Made by a program: the position numbers and the translations under genes
Shown here: piece after piece, positions 1 to 6,044 of the stretch
How the letters are laid out: every line of letters begins with the position of its first letter
Numbering within the stretch: the stretch's first letter is position 1
The notes under the pieces: generated by a model
What the model saw: only the letters and a program-made list of their open reading frames with translations
Database searches by the model: none
Told to the model about the DNA's origin: nothing
Assembly: GCA_016880375.1 (NCBI GenBank)
Contig: JAEHDO010000196.1
Span: forward strand, 1-9,122
Source of the DNA: Betaproteobacteria bacterium
GTDB lineage: Bacteria; Pseudomonadota; Gammaproteobacteria; Burkholderiales; Rhodocyclaceae
Reading direction: 5' to 3'
Length of the DNA stretch: 9,122 nucleotides

Positions 1-75
1 CCGAACAGGGCCGTGAAACGACTCCGCGCCAATGATAGTGCGGATACCCGTGCGAAAGTAGGTCATCGTCAGACT
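1..75 (+). rRNA. rrf: 5S ribosomal RNA, 3' part (5' end outside window)
   Basis: This is the last roughly 75 nt of a 5S rRNA, the small RNA of the large ribosomal subunit. The sequence opens with CCGAAC, continues with GTGAAACGACTC and GCGCCAATGATAGTGCGG, and ends with GCGAAAGTAGG and a closing GTCAGAC. These are the conserved blocks of the second half of bacterial 5S, and the form GTAGGTCATCGTCAG is the betaproteobacterial version as I remember it. A helix IV hairpin can be drawn from GTGCGG and CCGTGC. The closing GTCAGAC would pair with the 5' end, which lies before the window. The exact 3' end, near 75, is estimated from that pairing. The gene normally ends an rRNA operon (16S-23S-5S), and the terminator just downstream fits this. 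Any protein reading frame over this stretch is spurious. Confidence 0.93.
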
Positions 76-86
76 ATCTACACCAT

Positions 87-122
87 CGAAGCCTCGGCCC
101 CAAAGCCGGGGCTTCGGTCTTT
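87..122 (+). terminator. Rho-independent terminator of the rRNA operon
   Basis: A 12-pair stem can be drawn: bases 87-98 pair with 105-116, with one U-G pair (94 with 109) and otherwise Watson-Crick pairs. The loop is the six bases CCCAAA. The stem is followed by GTCTTT, a short T-rich tail. It begins about 12 nt after the 5S 3' end and before the alcohol dehydrogenase, so it most likely ends rRNA transcription and insulates the next gene. Confidence 0.85.
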
Positions 123-156
123 GTGCGTCGTGGTAGCCTTTCTGCATCCGCTTGCT

Positions 157-161
157 GGAGG
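157..161 (+). promoter_or_regulatory. Ribosome binding site of the alcohol dehydrogenase
   Basis: GGAGG lies eight bases before the ATG at 170. It decides the start in favour of the ATG over the in-frame TTG at 152, which lies upstream of the site. Confidence 0.75.
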
Positions 162-169
162 ATTTGGCC

Positions 170-1294
170 ATGAAATTCAGAGCTGCAGTTCTTAGAAAAT
201 CCGGCCTGCCGCGCCCCTATGCGGATAGCCGCCCCCTTGCCATCGAAACCGTCGAAATCCCGCCACCCGCCTTCGGGGAGGTCGTCGTCGCCATCAAGGC
301 CGCGAGTCTGTGCCACTCCGATCTTTCTGTGGTCAATGGCGACCGCGCCTGGCCTATGCCCATTGTGCCGGGCCACGAGGCAGCAGGCGTGGTCGAGGAG
401 ATCGGGCCCGGCGTGCATTCGGTCAAATCGGGTGACCATGTTGCCCTGATTTTCCTTACCCAGTGTGGCGAATGCGAGCACTGCATCGAGGGGCGACCTT
501 CGCTCTGCGCGCGCGGTACGCAGGCCAATCGCGAAGGGCGACTGCTCACCGGCGGGCCGCGACTTCGTCTCGACGGCCAGGCCGTATACCACCACATGGG
601 CCTGTCGGCTTTCGCCGAATTTGCGCTGGTATCGGAAAAGTCAGTGGTGAAAATTCCCGCAGACCTGTCTTTCGTCGACGCCAGCCTGTTTGGCTGCGCT
701 GTGATGTGCGGCGCGGGAACGGCACTGTACTCGGCCGGAATACGGCCTGGGCAAACTGTAGCGGTATTCGGCCTGGGCGGTGTCGGCCTCTCTGCAGTGC
801 TCGGAGCGGTGACGGCAGGTGCCGGCCGCATCATCGCCATCGACCCGAGCGAGGCCAAGCTGGCGCTTGCCCGTTCCCTGGGCGCGACCGACTGTGTCAA
901 TGCCGGGAACACAAGCGCTGTCGAAGCGGTGCGGGAGCTGGCCCATGGCGGTGTCGATCATGCCATCGATGCCAGTTCGTCGCTGGAGGGCTTTGGCAAT
1001 GCCTTTGAAGCCACGCGACGCGGCGGCTGCACGGTTACGACCAGCTTGACGCATCCGTCTCAGAAATTCAGTTTTCCGGTTGCGCGCATTGTCGCCGAGG
1101 CGCGCACCATCAAGGGCAGCTATATTGGCACCTGCGTGCCCGGACGTGACATCCCGGCTTTCATTCAACTCCATCGCCAAGGGAGGATGCCGGTTGACAA
1201 GCTGGTGACAGGCACGCTCGGGCTCGACCGGATAAACGAAGCCTTCGACGATCTTGCCGAGGCCAAGGTTGTGCGACAGGTGATCATTTTCTAG
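170..1294 (+). CDS. Zinc-dependent medium-chain alcohol dehydrogenase
   Basis: This 374-residue protein belongs to the zinc-containing medium-chain dehydrogenase/reductase superfamily. Such enzymes oxidise alcohols to aldehydes or ketones, or the reverse, with NAD(P). The N-terminal GroES-like catalytic domain carries the presumed catalytic zinc ligands Cys48 (LCHSD), His69 in PGHE, and Cys176 in GCAVMCG. The structural zinc lobe has all four cysteines: 99, 102, 105 and 113. The Rossmann domain has GLGGVG at 201-206 and an acidic residue, Asp225, at the end of the second strand, which favours NAD over NADP. The chosen ATG has GGAGG at 157-161, eight bases upstream; a TTG at 152 in the same frame would bury that site and is less likely. 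It stands alone between the rRNA terminator and a convergent polymerase gene. It resembles class III-like enzymes in layout, but the substrate cannot be read from sequence and I assign no gene symbol. No obvious promoter was found in the 47 nt after the terminator. Confidence 0.9.
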   Translation: MKFRAAVLRKSGLPRPYADSRPLAIETVEIPPPAFGEVVVAIKAASLCHSDLSVVNGDRAWPMPIVPGHEAAGVVEEIGPGVHSVKSGDHVALIFLTQCGECEHCIEGRPSLCARGTQANREGRLLTGGPRLRLDGQAVYHHMGLSAFAEFALVSEKSVVKIPADLSFVDASLFGCAVMCGAGTALYSAGIRPGQTVAVFGLGGVGLSAVLGAVTAGAGRIIAIDPSEAKLALARSLGATDCVNAGNTSAVEAVRELAHGGVDHAIDASSSLEGFGNAFEATRRGGCTVTTSLTHPSQKFSFPVARIVAEARTIKGSYIGTCVPGRDIPAFIQLHRQGRMPVDKLVTGTLGLDRINEAFDDLAEAKVVRQVIIF

Positions 1295-1321
1295 TGCCCT
1301 CTTTCGGCCCCGGCGCATTTG

Positions 1322-2551
1322 CTAATAATCCCCCTCGGTTTCCAGGTCGGGTATGTGTCCGAAGGCGATGCGCATGGGCGCCGAATGCAGGGCGGTATGC
1401 GCACCACCGAAATACAAGGTGTTCTTGCCATAGCGCAAGTTGATCGAATCCATGATCGCGTTCAGCCTGTCGTGGGGGCGGCCGGCGTCGAAGAGGGAGC
1501 GCGCCTGGTGCCCCTGTTCCTCCAGCCGTGACAAGGCCACAGCGACGGCCAGTGGCTTTATCCCGTCCTCCTTCTGTGGAAACTCCCGCCAAAGGCTCTC
1601 CAGCACTTCCAGCAATTTAAGCGTATCGCTGGTCGGATCGAACAGGGCCCGGTTTTCCCAGGTGCTTCGGCTCCTGAATCTGATCTTCACCTGCATCGCA
1701 CCGGCTATGCGGCCGTAGCTGCGTAGCCGCATCGCCGCCTTTTGCAGCAGGCGATGAAGCACTGATATTGCGGCCTGCGGCGTGCGCAATTCGGGCGGGA
1801 GCACATGGGAATGGCTGACGCTGCCGCGCTGTGAAGGCAGATCCGGGAGTACTTCACCAAGCAACCGCGCATGGACCCGTTCACCCTCGACGCTGCCCCA
1901 GGCAAGCCGCAGTTTTTCCTTGCTGGCCGCACATAATTCGCGTACCGACTTGATCCCACTGCGGTGCAGGCGCTGCTCCATTGCCTTGCCGATACCGCAC
2001 AAGTCCCGCAGTTTCAGGCCATAGAGGCAGTCGGGGAGGTCCGCATCCTCGATGACGACGAGGCCATCCGGCTTTTCCATGTCCGAGGCTACCTTGGCCA
2101 GAAATACATTTGGCGCGATGCCGATCGAACTGCGCATTTCGCTGCCGACGCGCCCGGCAACGGCACGCTTGATCTGATGTGCCAGGGACAGTGCGCGCTC
2201 ACGCCGGCAGTCGCTGCCCGTGAGGCTGCAGGCCACCTCGTCGATCGACAGCACGCGCTCGACATGCAGGCAGGATTCGATCGCCTCGACCAGCTTGCGA
2301 TGCAACTCGACATAGAGCGCCGGTCGCGCTTCTACGAAACGGATGTCCGGGCAAAGCTTCCTTGATTCGGAGACCAGCGTCCCCGTCTTTACGCCGCAGC
2401 GCTTGGCCTCGTAGCTGGCGGCGATGCAACAGGTGGTCTCCGCCAGTACCGGCACCACGGCGATCGGCCGCCCTCGCAGCTCCGGACGCATCTGCTGCTC
2501 GACGGAGGCGAAATAGGAATTGAAGTCGACGTAAAGTGCGCGAAGCGGCAT
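1322..2551 (-). CDS. Y-family DNA polymerase (DinB/UmuC-like)
   Basis: This 409-residue protein has the plan of a Y-family translesion DNA polymerase, which copies past damaged bases at low fidelity. The metal-binding carboxylates are visible: Asp9 in YVDFNSYF, and Asp104 and Glu105 in LSIDEVAC. Phe14 sits where the steric gate that excludes ribonucleotides lies in DinB. Fingers and palm motifs follow, such as SYEAKRCGVK (46-55) and SIGIAPNVFLAKVASDMEKP (142-161). A helix-hairpin-helix-like thumb (LCGIGKAMEQRL, 184-195) comes next, then a little-finger domain to the end. The usual DxD is DxN here (Asn11). The length is slightly above that of Pol IV (about 350), from a longer C-terminus ending RYGKNTLYFGGAH and IPDLETEGDY. 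I chose the ATG at 2551, which starts just before the first catalytic strand; no good Shine-Dalgarno is seen. A TTG at 2578 would add nine residues. It is the last gene of a minus-strand run, 55 nt after the small secreted protein. It could be named DinB-like, but I do not assign dinB because this subgroup looks distinct from canonical Pol IV. Confidence 0.88.
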   Translation of the reverse strand: MPLRALYVDFNSYFASVEQQMRPELRGRPIAVVPVLAETTCCIAASYEAKRCGVKTGTLVSESRKLCPDIRFVEARPALYVELHRKLVEAIESCLHVERVLSIDEVACSLTGSDCRRERALSLAHQIKRAVAGRVGSEMRSSIGIAPNVFLAKVASDMEKPDGLVVIEDADLPDCLYGLKLRDLCGIGKAMEQRLHRSGIKSVRELCAASKEKLRLAWGSVEGERVHARLLGEVLPDLPSQRGSVSHSHVLPPELRTPQAAISVLHRLLQKAAMRLRSYGRIAGAMQVKIRFRSRSTWENRALFDPTSDTLKLLEVLESLWREFPQKEDGIKPLAVAVALSRLEEQGHQARSLFDAGRPHDRLNAIMDSINLRYGKNTLYFGGAHTALHSAPMRIAFGHIPDLETEGDY

Positions 2552-2606
2552 GAGGTGGCGGCAAAGATAGCGGGCCAATCGGCATCAGCCCACTGGATGC
2601 CTGGCT

Positions 2607-2993
2607 TCAGTTGCAGACGAGGGTAGTGCCGAATTGATGGCAGATGCGGCCGCCGCCGGGTGGCATGACGATGACCGGCGCGCGCGGCGCATCAGGGGCC
2701 GGCTGAACCATGGGAACAGGCAAGGCCTGCTGGGTGCCTGCCGCCGTGTAGGGCGCGTTCAGGGTAGGCAGGGCGTTGTTCTGCAGGAGCGGGTTGGGCG
2801 GCATCGCTGGAGGGTAGGGCTGCGCCGGCGCGACATTCGGTATGACCGTCGTCTTGTCGAAACGGTGGATGACGGTGCCGCCGCTGCAATAGGTTTTGTT
2901 ATCGCCGATATCCCGGCAGTACGTCACCTGCCCCTCTGCCGCAAAGGCGGGAACGAGCAGCACGGCCAGCAGTGACAAATTTCGCTTCACCAT
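2607..2993 (-). CDS. Small secreted Pro-rich protein with paired cysteines, unknown function
   Basis: This is a 128-residue protein of a kind I cannot name. Residues 1-18 form a clear Sec signal peptide: basic MVKR, hydrophobic LSLLAVLLVPAF, and small residues AFA before AEG, with likely cleavage after residue 18 or 19. The mature part has three sections. The first is a short block with Cys26 and Cys36 (TYCRDIGDNKTYC). The second is a linker, about residues 52-113, rich in Pro, Ala, Gln and Asn. The third is a C-terminal block with Cys118 and Cys127 (ICHQFGTTLVCN). The two Cys blocks resemble each other, each Cys-x2-Ile/Phe-Gly-x(n)-Cys, and could each form a disulfide in the periplasm. The start ATG lies 4 nt after the dadA stop with no Shine-Dalgarno of its own, which suggests translational coupling to dadA. 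A longer frame running back to 3266 overlaps dadA and lacks the signal peptide at its start, so I rejected it. Function is unknown; a periplasmic or surface-associated small protein is inferred. Confidence 0.75.
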   Translation of the reverse strand: MVKRNLSLLAVLLVPAFAAEGQVTYCRDIGDNKTYCSGGTVIHRFDKTTVIPNVAPAQPYPPAMPPNPLLQNNALPTLNAPYTAAGTQQALPVPMVQPAPDAPRAPVIVMPPGGGRICHQFGTTLVCN

Positions 2994-2997
2994 CGCA

Positions 2998-4254
2998 TTA
3001 TAGATTACGAAAGGGGAACTCGATCCCCGGAGACTTGCCGCCGATGATGTCCGCGATCGCCTGTCCGGAACCGCAGGCGAGCGTCCAGCCCAGTGTGCCA
3101 TGGCCGGTGTTGAAGAAGAGGTTGCGCTGCGCGCTCCGGCCGATGACGGGTACATTGCCCGGCGTGGCGGGACGCAGGCCGGACCAGAATTCAGGCGCCC
3201 CCGCCGGTCGTATATGCGGAAACAATTCCTCGGCACGCCGCAGGATCGCTTGGCAGCGCTCGGCATTGAGGCTGATGTCGAAGCCGCTCAGTTCCGCAGT
3301 TCCGGCGATGCGCAGACGGTTGCCGAGGCGCGAGCAGACGATGCGTCGGGATTCGTCGGTGATGCTGACCATCGGCGCAACCGCATCCGCAGCCAGTGGC
3401 AGCGTCACCGAATAGCCCTTGACGGGATAGACCGGCAGTCGGTCGCCCAGCGGACGCACCATCCCGGCGCTATGGCTGCCCAGGGCGAGCAGGAAAACGT
3501 CACCGCCGATCCGCTCGCTTGCGCCGTCTTCCCCTTCGACGACAGCGGCGGCAACGCTGCCCGCCTCGCCGGAGAGCGCGGTGATGCGCATGCCGTAGCG
3601 GAACTGCACGCCGACCTGCCGGCACAATTCCGCGAGCCCCTGCGTAAAAGCCAGGGCGTCGCCGGTTTCATCGTCAGGCGCATACAGACCGCCCTGCAGT
3701 TTGTCGCGGCAGTGCGCCAGGGCAGGTTCGACGCCGTAGCAGGCCTGCGCATCGAGGACCTCGGCGCGGATGCCGAAATCATGCAGCAATGCCGCACGCC
3801 GGCTGGCTTGGGAAAAATCGCGCGGGCTGAAAAACAGGTGCAGGATGCCCCTCTGCAGGCGGTCATATTCGATGCCGGTTTCCGCCTGCAGCGCGCGCAG
3901 GCAGTCGCGGCTGCGGAGGGCGAGCCCGGCAATGGCGGTCGTATTGCGCCGGGCCCGGCCGGGCAGGCACTCCAGCAGAAAGCGCAGCCCCCACGACCAT
4001 TGGCCCCAGTCCAGGCGCGGGCGGAACAGCAGCGGCGCATCCTCCCGCCCCAGCCAGCGCAGGATCTGGCCGGGTGCGCCAGGGTTGGCCCAGGGTTCCG
4101 GGTGGCTGACCGAGATCTGGCCGCCATTGGCGAAGCTGGTCTCCAGTCCCGCCGCTGGCTGGCGGTCGACGACCGTGACGGCGAAGCCGGCTTGCCTCAG
4201 GTACCAGGCGCTGGTGACGCCGGCGAGGCCGGCACCGAGAACGATAACGTGCAT
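2998..4254 (-). CDS. dadA: D-amino-acid dehydrogenase, small subunit DadA
   Basis: This 418-residue FAD-dependent oxidoreductase resembles E. coli DadA along its length. DadA oxidatively deaminates D-amino acids, notably D-alanine, to the 2-oxo acid and ammonia. It is associated with the inner membrane and passes electrons to the respiratory chain. The N-terminus MHVIVLGAGLAGVTSAWYL holds the FAD dinucleotide-binding GxGxxG at residues 7-12, followed by the acidic Asp30 (VVDR). Family blocks include ETSFANGGQIS, NDETGD-like PDDETGD, PVYPVKGYSVTLP, FWSGLRPATPGNVPVIGR and the C-terminal NTGHGTLGWTLACGSGQ. The protein is about 14 residues shorter than the E. coli enzyme at the C-terminus, with no sign of truncation otherwise. 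The ATG at 4254 starts directly at the first beta strand; no strong Shine-Dalgarno is present. It heads a minus-strand run with the small secreted protein (4 nt gap) and the Y-family polymerase, and is divergent from msrA. No alanine racemase gene (dadX), its common partner, lies in the window. A related glycine/D-amino-acid oxidase is the alternative. Confidence 0.9.
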   Translation of the reverse strand: MHVIVLGAGLAGVTSAWYLRQAGFAVTVVDRQPAAGLETSFANGGQISVSHPEPWANPGAPGQILRWLGREDAPLLFRPRLDWGQWSWGLRFLLECLPGRARRNTTAIAGLALRSRDCLRALQAETGIEYDRLQRGILHLFFSPRDFSQASRRAALLHDFGIRAEVLDAQACYGVEPALAHCRDKLQGGLYAPDDETGDALAFTQGLAELCRQVGVQFRYGMRITALSGEAGSVAAAVVEGEDGASERIGGDVFLLALGSHSAGMVRPLGDRLPVYPVKGYSVTLPLAADAVAPMVSITDESRRIVCSRLGNRLRIAGTAELSGFDISLNAERCQAILRRAEELFPHIRPAGAPEFWSGLRPATPGNVPVIGRSAQRNLFFNTGHGTLGWTLACGSGQAIADIIGGKSPGIEFPFRNL

Positions 4255-4268
4255 GACGCACCAATTCT

Positions 4269-4284
4269 ATCCGCTTGCGCGGAT
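4269..4284. repeat. Perfect inverted repeat between dadA and msrA
   Basis: ATCCGC, a TTGC spacer and GCGGAT form a perfect 6-bp dyad in the 92-nt divergent gap, 15 nt before the dadA start. It could be a regulator binding site or a small hairpin in the dadA leader. Being only 6 bp per arm in GC-rich DNA, it may also be chance. Confidence 0.3.
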
Positions 4285-4334
4285 GCATGAGCCACAGGAA
4301 TCCCGGATAATTGCCGCATTCAGCCATAGCTATC

Positions 4335-4340
4335 GGGAGA
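4335..4340 (+). promoter_or_regulatory. Ribosome binding site of msrA
   Basis: GGGAGA ends six bases before the ATG at 4347. It fixes that start over the in-frame TTG at 4311. Confidence 0.65.
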
Positions 4341-4346
4341 GCGTCG

Positions 4347-4904
4347 ATGCTGTCTGACCCACCGCCTGCCGGGCAGGAATTCGCCACGCTTGCCGGCGGC
4401 TGCTTCTGGTGCCTGGAGGCGGTGTTCGGCGAACTGGAGGGCGTCACGGACGTGGTGTCCGGTTATACCGGGGGGCATGCGCCCGATCCGGATTACCGCA
4501 AAGTGTGCTCAGGCGAAACAGGGCACGCCGAGGTGGTGCGGCTGACTTTCGACCCCGCCCGCATCCGCTATCGGGAGATTCTCGAGGTGTTCTTCGCCAT
4601 CCATGACCCGACCACGCTGAACCGCCAGGGCAATGACGTCGGCACGCAGTACCGCTCGGCGATCTATTGCCATTCGCTGCAGCAACAGGCCGAGGCCCAG
4701 GCGCTGCTGGACGAGTTTGCCGAGACAGGCGTTTTTGGCGCCCCGGTGGTGACGGAACTGGCAATGGCGGGCAGGTTCTTTCCGGCCGAGGGTTACCACC
4801 AGCGGTATTACCTCAATAACGAGCGCCAGCCCTACTGCCAGTTTGTCGTTGCGCCCAAGCTGGCGAAGTTCCGCAAGATGTTTGCTGCAAGGCGCAAGTC
4901 ATGA
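4347..4904 (+). CDS. msrA: Peptide-methionine (S)-S-oxide reductase MsrA
   Basis: This 185-residue cytoplasmic enzyme reduces the S form of methionine sulfoxide in oxidised proteins back to methionine, using thioredoxin as reductant. The catalytic motif [11 protein letters not shown] places the attacking cysteine at residue 19, with a second cysteine at 22. Further MsrA blocks follow: [18 protein letters not shown] with the catalytic-site Glu, [26 protein letters not shown], and AEGYHQRYY near the end. A C-terminal cysteine in [11 protein letters not shown] could act as a resolving or recycling cysteine. Length is normal for a single-domain MsrA with no MsrB fusion. The ATG is preceded by GGGAGA at 4335-4340, six bases upstream; a TTG at 4311 in frame would add 12 unconserved residues and is rejected. 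It is followed 25 nt later by an FKBP isomerase, suggesting co-transcription of protein repair and folding functions, and is divergent from dadA. GATAAT at 4306-4311 is a possible -10 element, without a convincing -35. Confidence 0.95.
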   Translation: MLSDPPPAGQEFATLAGGCFWCLEAVFGELEGVTDVVSGYTGGHAPDPDYRKVCSGETGHAEVVRLTFDPARIRYREILEVFFAIHDPTTLNRQGNDVGTQYRSAIYCHSLQQQAEAQALLDEFAETGVFGAPVVTELAMAGRFFPAEGYHQRYYLNNERQPYCQFVVAPKLAKFRKMFAARRKS

Positions 4905-4916
4905 TGATTTTTATAC

Positions 4917-4923
4917 GGAAGGA
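4917..4923 (+). promoter_or_regulatory. Ribosome binding site of the FKBP gene
   Basis: GGAAGGA, six bases before the ATG at 4930, lies in the msrA-FKBP gap. It supports this start and rejects the longer in-frame start at 4843. Confidence 0.75.
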
Positions 4924-4929
4924 CAATCC

Positions 4930-5274
4930 ATGAGCCAGACTACTACCCCGAGCGGCCTGATGTACGAAGACGTCACTTTAGGCAGCGGCGTCGCGGCCGG
5001 ACTCGGCCAGACCGTGTCCGTGCATTACACCGGCTGGCTGACCGACGGCACGAAGTTCGATTCAAGCATTGATCGCAATGAACCCTTCGAATTCCCGCTT
5101 GGCGCCGGCTATGTCATACGCGGCTGGGACGAGGGCGTGCAGGGGATGAAGGCGGGCGGCATGCGCAAGCTGACGATCCCTCCTGAACTGGGCTACGGGG
5201 CGCGCGGCGCCGGTGGCGTGATTCCGCCCAATGCGACCCTGATTTTTGAAGTCGAATTGCTCGAAATTCTTTGA
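4930..5274 (+). CDS. FKBP-type peptidyl-prolyl cis-trans isomerase, small cytosolic form
   Basis: This 114-residue protein is a single minimal FKBP domain, which speeds rotation about peptide bonds before proline and so helps proteins fold. There is no signal peptide and no FkpA-like dimerisation extension, so a cytosolic location is expected. The ligand-pocket residues known from human FKBP12 can be matched: Tyr33 (VHYTGWL), Phe43 and Asp44 (TKFDSS), Val62 and Ile63 ([14 protein letters not shown]) with Trp66, Tyr89 (LGYGARG) and Phe106 ([10 protein letters not shown]). All are intact, so an active enzyme is expected. The ATG at 4930 has GGAAGGA at 4917-4923, six bases upstream; an upstream start at 4843 would overlap msrA in another frame and is rejected. 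It follows msrA by 25 nt and is likely in the same transcript. A short inverted repeat lies just after its stop. Small FKBPs of this form are common in Neisseria and other betaproteobacteria. Confidence 0.93.
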   Translation: MSQTTTPSGLMYEDVTLGSGVAAGLGQTVSVHYTGWLTDGTKFDSSIDRNEPFEFPLGAGYVIRGWDEGVQGMKAGGMRKLTIPPELGYGARGAGGVIPPNATLIFEVELLEIL

Positions 5275-5276
5275 TT

Positions 5277-5293
5277 CCCGGCTATGTACCGGG
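5277..5293 (+). other. Short hairpin after the FKBP stop
   Basis: CCCGG, a seven-base spacer and CCGGG form a small dyad three bases after the FKBP stop codon. No T-run follows, so it is at best a weak or Rho-assisted end of the msrA-FKBP transcript, or an mRNA 3' stabiliser. Confidence 0.3.
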
Positions 5294-5307
5294 TATGCGC
5301 GGTCGCG

Positions 5308-5313
5308 TAGAAT
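5308..5313 (+). promoter_or_regulatory. Possible -10 element for the DUF47-PiT pair
   Basis: TAGAAT matches the sigma-70 -10 consensus at five of six positions and lies in the 110-nt gap before the DUF47 gene, about 70 nt upstream of its start. No good -35 is present 16-18 bp upstream, and I could not find a PhoB box in the gap. This is a weak call. Confidence 0.28.
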
Positions 5314-5384
5314 GCCTTTCGCACCGGGAGCATTGCGTCCCGCTTGTGCAGACAAGACCAACAATTCGATATCCGGGGTTCGCC

Positions 5385-6011
5385 ATGTTTGGTAGCTTCA
5401 TGCCGAAGGAGGGCAAGTTCTTCGATTATTTCGTTGATCTGGCCGGATGCATCGTGCGGGCGAGTCATGAGCTTGCCGATCTGATGGCCAACTTCGACGA
5501 TGTCGAACGACGTGCCTACAACATCGAGACCATTGAGAAAGAAGGCGACCGGATCACCCAGACAGCGGTCGAGTTGCTGCACAAAACCTTCATCACGCCG
5601 CTCGACCGGGAGCACATTCACGGCCTGATCACCAACATGGACGACATCCTCGATCTCGTCGAGGATGTGGCGCAGTCGGTGTTTCTCTTCGATGTGCGCA
5701 CCGTCACCCCGGAGGCGCGCAAGCTTGCCGACATTTGCGTCGCATGCGCGGAGAAGGTGAAGGAAGCGGTAAGCCTGCTGTCCGACATGAAGAACGCGCA
5801 CACCATCATGGGGGTGTGCCACGAGGTCGACAGGCTCGAATCCGAGGCGGATCACGTCATGCGCTCGGCGATGGCCAAGCTCTTCCGCGACGAGCCGGAC
5901 GTGCGCCAGGTGATCAAGCTGCGCTCGATCTACGAATTGCTCGAGGCCATCACCGACCGTTGCGAGGACGTGGCCAACCTGATCGAAGGCATTGTGCTGG
6001 AGAACTCCTGA
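5385..6011 (+). CDS. DUF47 / PhoU-like phosphate transport accessory protein
   Basis: This 208-residue, mostly helical protein belongs to the DUF47 family, related to PhoU. Members are usually encoded next to PiT phosphate transporters and are thought to regulate them. The opening MFGSFMPKEGKFFDYF is typical of the family. The acidic helix motifs expected to bind metal are visible: IEKEGDRI (50-57), DDILDLVEDV (86-95), LESEADHVMR (151-160) and AITDRCEDVANLI (188-200). There is no signal peptide or membrane segment, so it should be cytoplasmic, acting at the inner face of the transporter. Length is normal for the family (about 205-215). The ATG at 5385 was chosen because the conserved N-terminus begins there; the frame is open back to 5271, but that part is unconserved. 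Only a weak G-rich stretch (GGGG, 5374-5377) precedes it. The PiT gene starts 33 nt after its stop, so the two are very likely one operon. Confidence 0.92.
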   Translation: MFGSFMPKEGKFFDYFVDLAGCIVRASHELADLMANFDDVERRAYNIETIEKEGDRITQTAVELLHKTFITPLDREHIHGLITNMDDILDLVEDVAQSVFLFDVRTVTPEARKLADICVACAEKVKEAVSLLSDMKNAHTIMGVCHEVDRLESEADHVMRSAMAKLFRDEPDVRQVIKLRSIYELLEAITDRCEDVANLIEGIVLENS

Positions 6012-6044
6012 GCTGCCGCGTAGGCCAGCGCGGACAAGCCTGCC

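Noticed and set aside
76..169. A tRNA gene after the 5S rRNA, as found in some rRNA operons
   Set aside because: The stretch holds the terminator and a short leader; no TTC loop or acceptor stem pairing is seen.
13..195. Small + strand frame over the 5S gene and terminator
   Set aside because: It lies on structural RNA and a terminator hairpin and ends inside the alcohol dehydrogenase in another frame.
1295..1321. Terminator between the convergent alcohol dehydrogenase and polymerase genes
   Set aside because: The gap is only 27 nt and I could not draw a stable hairpin with a T-run on either strand.
2552..2578. TTG start at 2578 for the Y-family polymerase
   Set aside because: It adds nine residues that do not belong to the conserved fold, while the ATG at 2551 leads straight into the first catalytic strand. 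Neither has a good ribosome binding site, so this is not certain.
2607..3266. Longer version (219 codons) of the small secreted protein
   Set aside because: The extra 91 residues overlap dadA in another frame and look like shadow sequence; the signal peptide starts at the ATG at 2993.
3100..4290. Open frame of 396 codons on the + strand opposite dadA
   Set aside because: Antisense shadow of dadA, with low-complexity Ala/Arg/Gln content and no family signature.
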